This document shows positions 57,841 to 64,000 of a DNA stretch of 64,000 bases, in pieces. Origin of the DNA: Citrobacter sp. MGH106 (GTDB taxonomy: Bacteria; Pseudomonadota; Gammaproteobacteria; Enterobacterales; Enterobacteriaceae); contig NZ_KQ089822.1 of NCBI RefSeq assembly GCF_001037495.1, forward strand, positions 3,243,938 to 3,307,937, read 5' to 3'. The position numbers and the translations under genes are program-made. Within the stretch, counting starts at the first letter, position 1, and every line of letters starts with the position of its first letter. The notes beneath the pieces were generated by a model. It was not told where the DNA came from, did no database searches, and saw only the letters and a program-made list of their open reading frames with translations.

Positions 57841-58845
57841 ATGGAGTTTTGCGTGCTCAAGGACTCACTTTCGTCCGTCAGCATATTGACGGGCCTGTCA
57901 CTATTATTGCTCGCGCTGATGCTTTTCGGTGCCAGCCAGGGAGCGCTGAACATTAGCTTCAGCGCTCTGTTCGATGAAGAATATCGTGATATCTGGTTAA
58001 ATATTCGCCTGCCGCGCGTCTTACTGGCCGTCCTCGTTGGTGGTGCGCTGGCAACAGCAGGTGTCATCATGCAGGGACTTTTTCGCAATCCGATGGCCGA
58101 CCCTGGTCTGCTGGGCGTCAGCAGTGGCTCTGCGCTGATGGTTGGCATCGCGATTGTGATTCCGTTTTCGTTCCCTGTTGTGCTGGTGCTGTATGAGCAG
58201 ATGATTTTTGCCGTTGCAGGCAGCATGGTGGTTTGCACGATAATTTTCCTGATAAGCCAGCGCCACCACCACGGCGGTATGATGCAACTGCTGTTAGCCG
58301 GGATCGCCATCAATGCCCTGTGCGGCGCGGCAATCGGCGTGCTGAGTTACATTGGCGATGAACAGCAGTTACGCCAGCTGACACTGTGGATGATGGGTAA
58401 TCTCGGGCAGGCGCAGTGGCCAACGCTGCTGGTAGCCAGCTCCTTTGTGCTTCCTGCCGTTGCGGTAACCGCCTGTCTCGCCGGAACGCTAAATTTGCTG
58501 CAGTTAGGTGATGAAGAGGCACACTACCTGGGAGTGAACGTAAAACGTAAACGGCAACAACTGCTGTTGCTAAGCTCACTGCTGGTGGGCGCAGCCGTTT
58601 CGGTGAGCGGAGTGATTGGCTTTATTGGTCTGGTGATTCCACATCTGATCAGAATGACCACTGGTGCCGATCATCGCTGGCTTATTCCCTGCTCCACACT
58701 GGCAGGCGCATGTTTATTACTGGTTGCCGACACCCTGGCCCGTACATTGGTGCAGCCAGCAGAAATGCCCGTCGGTTTGTTGACCAGCCTGATTGGCGGG
58801 CCATATTTTCTGTGGCTGATACTGCGCAGCCGGAGGGGGTCATGA
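57841..58845 (+). CDS. chuU: ChuU/HmuU-like heme ABC permease
   Basis: 334-aa FecCD-family permease with about ten helices. Typical segments are [34 protein letters not shown] and [12 protein letters not shown]. It imports heme across the inner membrane. The stop overlaps the hmuV start (ATGA). Confidence 0.93.
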   Translation: MEFCVLKDSLSSVSILTGLSLLLLALMLFGASQGALNISFSALFDEEYRDIWLNIRLPRVLLAVLVGGALATAGVIMQGLFRNPMADPGLLGVSSGSALMVGIAIVIPFSFPVVLVLYEQMIFAVAGSMVVCTIIFLISQRHHHGGMMQLLLAGIAINALCGAAIGVLSYIGDEQQLRQLTLWMMGNLGQAQWPTLLVASSFVLPAVAVTACLAGTLNLLQLGDEEAHYLGVNVKRKRQQLLLLSSLLVGAAVSVSGVIGFIGLVIPHLIRMTTGADHRWLIPCSTLAGACLLLVADTLARTLVQPAEMPVGLLTSLIGGPYFLWLILRSRRGS

Positions 58846-59612
58846 TTATCGCCGAGAATCTGGTTTACAGCATTCATGGGCGTCGACTCACTGATAACGT
58901 CTCTCTGACGCTACCAGGCGGCGAAATCATCGCCATACTTGGTCCCAATGGAGCAGGGAAATCAACGTTGTTGCGTCAGCTCACAGGCTATCTGAAGCCA
59001 CAAAGTGGACGCTGTTCGCTGCTCGGCAAACCGCTGAATGAATGGTCGATAACCGAGCTGGCAAAAACTCGCGCGGTGATGCGCCAGAACAGCCATATGG
59101 CGTTCCCGTTTAGCGTTCAGGAAGTCATTCGTATGGGCAGGCATCCGTATCGCACGCGCAACACGGGTGATGAAACTGACCATATCATGAACTTATGTGA
59201 TTGCCAGAACCTGGCTACACGCGACTATCGACACTTGTCGGGAGGAGAGCAGCAGCGAGTACAGTTAGCGCGTCTGCTGGTACAGCTTTGGGAGCCGGAA
59301 CCTGCACCAAAGTGGCTGTTTCTGGATGAACCTACTTCCGCACTGGATATTCACCACCAGCAGCACCTTTTTCGTTTACTGCGGCATCTGGTACGTGAAC
59401 GGCAGTTTAATGTCTGCTGCGTACTGCATGATCTCAATCTTGCTGCACGCTATGCCGACCGTGTCGTGCTGATGGAACACGGCAAGATAGTCGATAACGA
59501 TAGCCCGCAGGAGGTACTGAAACAGCAGCCGTTGAATGCGCTTTACGGCGCCGATCTCACGGTGATAAATGAACCGGCAAATCAAACGCCACTCATCGTC
59601 CTCAATCAATAA
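58842..59612 (+). CDS. hmuV: HmuV, heme ABC transporter ATPase
   Basis: 256-aa ATPase. Walker [10 protein letters not shown], signature LSGGEQQR, Walker [13 protein letters not shown]. The start is set at ATG 58842, which overlaps the chuU stop; an in-frame extension of 44 codons lies within chuU and is rejected. Last gene of the seven-gene heme operon. Confidence 0.95.
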   Translation: MIIAENLVYSIHGRRLTDNVSLTLPGGEIIAILGPNGAGKSTLLRQLTGYLKPQSGRCSLLGKPLNEWSITELAKTRAVMRQNSHMAFPFSVQEVIRMGRHPYRTRNTGDETDHIMNLCDCQNLATRDYRHLSGGEQQRVQLARLLVQLWEPEPAPKWLFLDEPTSALDIHHQQHLFRLLRHLVRERQFNVCCVLHDLNLAARYADRVVLMEHGKIVDNDSPQEVLKQQPLNALYGADLTVINEPANQTPLIVLNQ

Positions 59613-59617
59613 CTTAC

Positions 59618-59643
59618 CGGGAACGCCGGTCGCTGCGTTCCCG
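59618..59643 (+). terminator. Terminator of the heme operon
   Basis: Perfect 9-bp stem CGGGAACGC / GCGTTCCCG with an 8-nt loop, 6 bp after hmuV, followed by a T-rich stretch (ACTTTCTGCCTTTTTT). Confidence 0.85.
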
Positions 59644-59679
59644 ACTTTCTGCCTTTTTTCATCTTTTCTAAAAACTCCC

Positions 59680-59710
59680 TTGACCTTCCCCTTGCTGGAA
59701 GGTTTAACCT
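59680..59710 (+). promoter_or_regulatory. CueR-controlled copA promoter
   Basis: -35 TTGACC (59680-59685) and -10 TAACCT (59705-59710) are separated by 19 bp, the long spacer of MerR-family promoters. Between them lies the CueR dyad ACCTTCC-N7-GGAAGGT (59683-59703). Copper-bound CueR should twist this DNA to activate copA. Confidence 0.95.
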
Positions 59711-59749
59711 TTATCACAGTCAGTTAATCCCGTAAGAAAGGAGTTTGTT

Positions 59750-59961
59750 ATGTCTCAAACGATCGACCTGACCCTGGACGGTTTGTCCTGTGGTCATTGC
59801 GTTAAACGCGTAAAAGAAAGCCTGGAACAACGTCCGGATGTTGAGCAAGCGGATGTCACCGTGACTGAAGCGCACGTCACTGGTAGCGCCAGCGCTGAAG
59901 CACTGATTGAAACCATCAAGCAAGCCGGTTATGGCGCAGAGTTAAGCCACCCAAAGGCTAA
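59750..59961 (+). CDS. copA(Z): CopA(Z), 70-aa copper chaperone made by -1 frameshifting in copA
   Basis: The heptamer C CCA AAG lies at 59950-59956, in the phase needed for -1 slippage at codons Pro68-Lys69. After slipping, the ribosome reads GGC and then TAA (59959-59961), so the product is the first metal-binding domain plus one Gly, exactly 70 aa as reported for E. coli. GC-rich sequence downstream could form the stimulatory structure. The same start codon is used as for CopA. Confidence 0.85.
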
Positions 59962-62251
59962 ACCGCTGGCGGAGTCATCAATCCCGTCGGAAGCGCTGGC
60001 AGCGGTCCCTCCTGAGCTTCCGGCAGCTACGGCTGAAGATGACAGCCAACAGTTGCTGTTAAGCGGCATGAGCTGCGCCAGCTGTGTCTCTCGTGTACAA
60101 AATGCGTTGCAAAACGTACCGGGCGTCACGCAGGCACGGGTGAACCTGGCGGAACGTACTGCGCTGGTCATGGGCAGTGCGTCCGCCGAACAATTAGTTC
60201 AGGCCGTGGAAAAAGCGGGCTACGGCGCAGAAGCCATTGAAGATGATGTTAAACGTCGTGAGCGCCAGCAGGAAACAGCCGTTGCCACTATGAAACGCTT
60301 TCGCTGGCAGGCTGCGGTCGCACTACTGCTGGGCATACCTGTCATGGTATGGGGAATGATTGGCGATAACATGATGGTCACCGCCGACAACCGCAGCCTG
60401 TGGTTGGTAATTGGCCTCGCCACGCTCGCCGTAATGGTATTTGCAGGCGGCCATTTTTACCGCAGCGCGTGGAAAAGCCTGATGAACGGCACCGCGACAA
60501 TGGATACGCTGGTGGCGCTGGGTACAGGTGTGGCATGGCTCTATTCCATGAGCGTTAACCTCTGGCCACAATGGTTCCCGATGGAAGCGCGACACCTCTA
60601 TTATGAAGCCAGTGCGATGATTATTGGTCTGATTAACCTCGGACATATGCTGGAAGCGCGCGCTCGTCAGCGCTCCTCTAAAGCACTGGAAAAACTGCTC
60701 GACCTCACCCCACCAACAGCACGCGTGGTCACTGAGAAAGGTGAAAAAAGTATCCCTCTGGCAGATGTTCAAACAGGAATGCTATTGCGCCTGACCACTG
60801 GCGACCGTGTTCCGGTAGATGGCGAAATCACCCAGGGTGAAGCCTGGATGGATGAAGCCATGCTGACCGGTGAGCCGATCCCGCAACAAAAAGGAGAAGG
60901 CGACAGTGTCCACGCGGGTACCGTGGTTCAGGATGGCAGTGTACTGTTCCGCGCCAGTGCCGTTGGCAGCCACACCACGCTGTCACGCATTATTCGCATG
61001 GTGCGTCAGGCACAAAGCAGTAAGCCAGAAATTGGCAAACTTGCCGACAGAATCTCCTCCGTATTTGTGCCGGTTGTGGTGGTCATCGCACTGGTAAGTG
61101 CCGCTATATGGTACTTCTTCGGTCCGGCGCCGCAGATTGTATATACGCTGGTCATTGCCACCACCGTACTGATTATCGCCTGCCCTTGCGCGCTGGGCCT
61201 GGCAACGCCGATGTCAATTATTTCGGGGGTCGGTCGTGCCGCAGAGTTTGGCGTCCTGGTACGTGATGCCGATGCACTACAACGTGCCAGCACACTTGAT
61301 ACCGTCGTGTTTGATAAGACCGGGACGCTGACCGAAGGTAAACCGCAGGTTGTTGCCATCAAAACGTTCGGTGATATCGATGAAGCTCAGGTGATACGTC
61401 TGGCAGCGGCCCTTGAACAAGGTTCCAGCCACCCGCTGGCCCGCGCAATTCTGGACAAAGCCGGTGATGCCGTGCTGCCACAGGTGAATGGCTTCAGAAC
61501 GCTGCGCGGATTAGGAGTCAGCGGCGAAGCGGAAGGTCATTCACTACTTCTGGGGAACCAGGCCCTGCTCAATGAACAACAGGTTGTCACCACAGCAATG
61601 GACGCCGAAATCACAGCACAGGCCTCTCAGGGTTCAACCCCTGTGCTGTTGGCCATTGACGGGAAAGCGGCAGCTCTGCTGGCAGTACGTGACCCACTGC
61701 GCAGTGACAGCGTGGCGGCACTTCAGCGTCTGCACCGCGCTGGGTATCGTCTGGTGATGCTCACAGGGGATAACCCGACCACCGCCAACGCCATTGCTAA
61801 AGAAGCGGGTATTGATGAAGTGATTGCGGGCGTCCTGCCTGACGGCAAAGCCGATGCGATTAAACGCCTGCAAAGCCAGGGGCGTCAGGTTGCCATGGTT
61901 GGGGACGGTATTAACGATGCACCCGCACTGGCCCAGGCCGATGTGGGGATTGCGATGGGTGGCGGTAGCGATGTCGCCATTGAAACCGCAGCAATTACGC
62001 TAATGCGCCATAGTCTGATGGGCGTTGCGGATGCGCTGTCAATCTCGCGGGCGACGCTGCGTAACATGAAACAAAACCTACTCGGCGCATTTATCTACAA
62101 CAGCATCGGCATCCCCGTTGCCGCCGGGATCTTGTGGCCCTTCACCGGAACCTTGCTTAATCCTGTGGTTGCCGGTGCTGCGATGGCGCTCTCTTCGATT
62201 ACCGTAGTGAGCAACGCTAACCGATTACTGCGCTTTAAACCCAAAGAGTAA
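59750..62251 (+). CDS. copA: CopA, Cu(I)/Ag(I)-exporting P1B-type ATPase
   Basis: 833-aa inner-membrane pump (E. coli 834). Two N-terminal metal-binding domains have GLSCGHC (Cys14, Cys17) and GMSCASC (Cys109, Cys112). The membrane CPC motif is in IACPCALG, the phosphorylation site is DKTGT, and the hinge is GDGINDAP. A -1 slippery site at codons 67-69 also yields the short chaperone CopA(Z). Controlled by CueR. Confidence 0.97.
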   Translation: MSQTIDLTLDGLSCGHCVKRVKESLEQRPDVEQADVTVTEAHVTGSASAEALIETIKQAGYGAELSHPKAKPLAESSIPSEALAAVPPELPAATAEDDSQQLLLSGMSCASCVSRVQNALQNVPGVTQARVNLAERTALVMGSASAEQLVQAVEKAGYGAEAIEDDVKRRERQQETAVATMKRFRWQAAVALLLGIPVMVWGMIGDNMMVTADNRSLWLVIGLATLAVMVFAGGHFYRSAWKSLMNGTATMDTLVALGTGVAWLYSMSVNLWPQWFPMEARHLYYEASAMIIGLINLGHMLEARARQRSSKALEKLLDLTPPTARVVTEKGEKSIPLADVQTGMLLRLTTGDRVPVDGEITQGEAWMDEAMLTGEPIPQQKGEGDSVHAGTVVQDGSVLFRASAVGSHTTLSRIIRMVRQAQSSKPEIGKLADRISSVFVPVVVVIALVSAAIWYFFGPAPQIVYTLVIATTVLIIACPCALGLATPMSIISGVGRAAEFGVLVRDADALQRASTLDTVVFDKTGTLTEGKPQVVAIKTFGDIDEAQVIRLAAALEQGSSHPLARAILDKAGDAVLPQVNGFRTLRGLGVSGEAEGHSLLLGNQALLNEQQVVTTAMDAEITAQASQGSTPVLLAIDGKAAALLAVRDPLRSDSVAALQRLHRAGYRLVMLTGDNPTTANAIAKEAGIDEVIAGVLPDGKADAIKRLQSQGRQVAMVGDGINDAPALAQADVGIAMGGGSDVAIETAAITLMRHSLMGVADALSISRATLRNMKQNLLGAFIYNSIGIPVAAGILWPFTGTLLNPVVAGAAMALSSITVVSNANRLLRFKPKE

Positions 62252-62257
62252 TCGCCT

Positions 62258-62289
62258 TGCCGGATACCATTAGCAACACGTATCCGGCA
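62258..62289. repeat. REP element after copA
   Basis: TGCCGGATA / TATCCGGCA palindrome with a 14-nt loop, 6 bp after the copA stop. Probably an mRNA end guard. Confidence 0.8.
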
Positions 62290-62350
62290 TTTCACTCATT
62301 GCACCTTCCATGACCACGCGCTAGCATGAGATTTTTCAACGGGAGGTCGT

Positions 62351-63145
62351 ATGGATCTGTTATACCGGGTAAAAGCATTATGGTCTGCACTACGCGGCAA
62401 CCATTATACCTGGCCTGCCATTGACATCTCTTTGCCCGGCAATCGCCATTTTCATCTCGTGGGTAGTATCCATATGGGCACCCGCGATATGGCCCCACTC
62501 CCGGCAAAACTGCTCAAAAAACTTCGGCAAGCAGATGCCTTGATCGTTGAAGCCGACGTTTCCGGCAACGATTCCCCTTTTAGCGATCTCCCCTCCTTTG
62601 CGCCGCTTGACGAGCGGATAAGTGAAGATCAACGTCAGCAACTGCATAAAATTACCGATGAACTGGGTATTTCCCCTTCCCTCTTTTCGACTCAACCGTT
62701 ATGGCAAATCGCTATGGTGCTACAGGCAACACAAGCGCAACAGTTGGGGCTACGAGCAGAATACGGAATTGATTACCAGTTGCTAAAGGCGGCAAAACGG
62801 GAGCAGAGGCCAATCGTTGAGCTGGAAGGCGCATCCAGCCAAATCGATCTGTTGTGTCAGTTACCGGATAATGGTCTGGCTTTACTGGACGACACCCTGA
62901 CACACTGGCATACCAACGCCAGACTGCTGCAACAGATGATGGGGTGGTGGCTAAAAACGCCACCGGAGAATAGCGATCTTAAGCTACCCAATACCTTCAG
63001 TCAGTCGTTGTATGACGTACTGATGCACCAGCGAAATGAAGCCTGGCGGGATCGACTCTGTGCAATGCCAGCTGGCCGCTATGTGGTGGCTGTGGGCGCG
63101 CTTCATCTATATGGAGAAGGAAATTTGCCGGAGATGTTACGATAA
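62351..63145 (+). CDS. ybaP: YbaP, TraB/GumN-family protein
   Basis: 264-aa protein of the TraB (GumN) family, which share a Tiki-like protease fold. The metal-type motif is HLVGSIHMGT near residue 38, and the family's second motif is VVAVGALHLYGEGNL near the C-terminus. No clear signal peptide. The role in enterics is unknown. In E. coli ybaQ lies between copA and this gene; here it is missing. Confidence 0.93.
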   Translation: MDLLYRVKALWSALRGNHYTWPAIDISLPGNRHFHLVGSIHMGTRDMAPLPAKLLKKLRQADALIVEADVSGNDSPFSDLPSFAPLDERISEDQRQQLHKITDELGISPSLFSTQPLWQIAMVLQATQAQQLGLRAEYGIDYQLLKAAKREQRPIVELEGASSQIDLLCQLPDNGLALLDDTLTHWHTNARLLQQMMGWWLKTPPENSDLKLPNTFSQSLYDVLMHQRNEAWRDRLCAMPAGRYVVAVGALHLYGEGNLPEMLR

Positions 63146-63171
63146 AAAAATGGCCAATATTTCTATTGGCC
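63143..63171 (-). terminator. Hairpin with minus-strand T tract after ybaP
   Basis: GGCCAATA / TATTGGCC stem with a 4-nt loop (63152-63171). On the plus strand it is preceded by A7, so read on the minus strand it is followed by T7. It could stop antisense transcripts entering ybaP, or act for ybaP without a T tract. Confidence 0.5.
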
Positions 63172-63331
63172 CGTCAAAGAGGAATTTCATCGTTATTATT
63201 ATGCCGATGCTTAATGCATCGATCCAGGTTGATTGTCGCTCAAAGTCAGCATCCTGCCAATACTATTGCGCAAGATGGTACTATTTTTTACACCATCATC
63301 AGGCGTATGCTTAAAGCGTATTTAGTGTTAG

Positions 63332-63826
<495 letters not shown>

Positions 63827-63835
63827 CTCTCTTTT

Positions 63836-63861
63836 GCCCGGTAACGCAACGTTTACCGGGC
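63836..63861. terminator. Hairpin between ybaK and ushA
   Basis: GCCCGGTAA / TTACCGGGC inverted repeat, 10 bp after ybaK, preceded by CTCTCTTTT. Probably a shared end signal for convergent genes. Confidence 0.55.
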
Positions 63862-63941
63862 CTGCTACTGATACAGGGCGCAACTCTGCACATTCTGTCC
63901 GAGCAGTGCCCGGGTTCAAAATGGCGAACAAAATAGCCCTG

Positions 63942-64000
63942 TTACTGCCAGCTCACTTCACCTTTCGGTTCATACGCGCTGGCATCCAGCGGTGAATTCT
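63942..64000 (-). CDS. ushA: UshA, UDP-sugar hydrolase/5'-nucleotidase (C-terminal end only)
   Basis: The last 19 codons of a minus-strand frame read SPLDASAYEPKGEVSWQ and stop at 63942-63944. This matches the C-terminus of the periplasmic UshA, and ushA follows ybaK in the same convergent order in E. coli. The rest of the gene is beyond the window. Confidence 0.88.
   Translation of the reverse strand, partial: NSPLDASAYEPKGEVSWQ

Overview
This window looks like chromosomal DNA of an enteric bacterium close to Citrobacter. It joins an E. coli-like backbone (cus, folD-ybcJ-ybcI-cysS-ppiB-lpxH, purEK, ybbP-ybbA-tesA-ybbO-cnoX, fetAB-qmcA-ybbJ, cueR, copA, ybaP, ybaK, ushA) to a Salmonella-type fim cluster (fimAICDHF with fimZ, fimY, an EAL gene and fimW beside tRNA-Arg). 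The genus is inferred from this mix, not from a search.

Region 1 (1-5.5 kb) is copper/silver defence: cusB (cut by the window edge), cusF and cusC on the minus strand, divergent cusRS, and a SilE/PcoE-like periplasmic metal-binding gene directly after cusS, apparently with its own CusR-type box. Region 2 (5.7-12.2 kb) is accessory: two small secreted or lipoprotein genes of unknown role, a metallo-beta-lactamase-fold protein, torYZ (S/N-oxide respiration) behind a perfect FNR-type site, a UspF-like protein, and tRNA-Arg(UCU). Region 3 (12.4-22 kb) is type 1 fimbriae: regulators fimW, an EAL-domain gene split at an A7 tract, fimY and fimZ, then the structural operon fimAICDHF convergent with fimZ.

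Region 4 (22.6-27.2 kb) is housekeeping: folD, ybcJ, ybcI, cysS, ppiB, lpxH. Region 5 (27.5-33.2 kb) is a yjhFGHI cluster (permease, sugar-acid dehydratase, aldolase, IclR regulator) between lpxH and purE, with a candidate operator and a decayed stretch. Region 6 (33.2-40.1 kb) holds purEK, mnmH (selU), an sfb/met-type ABC transporter and a porin. Region 7 (40.3-48.8 kb) holds ybbP-ybbA, tesA-ybbO-cnoX, fetAB and qmcA-ybbJ, with an internally shortened ERIC element and an unusual perfect dyad around the qmcA -10 box.

Region 8 (48.8-59.6 kb) holds a large secreted repeat-rich protein coupled to a DUF3142-like protein, cueR, then a Fur-box-led seven-gene heme operon (TonB receptor, chuT-, chuW-, chuX-, chuY-, chuU- and hmuV-like) lying between cueR and its target copA. 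Region 9 (59.6-64 kb) is copA, with its CueR site and the conserved CopA(Z) frameshift site, then ybaP, ybaK and the 3' end of ushA. Copper control thus brackets the window (cus at one end, cueR/copA at the other), with anaerobic respiration, adhesion, sugar-acid and heme functions as accessory cassettes.
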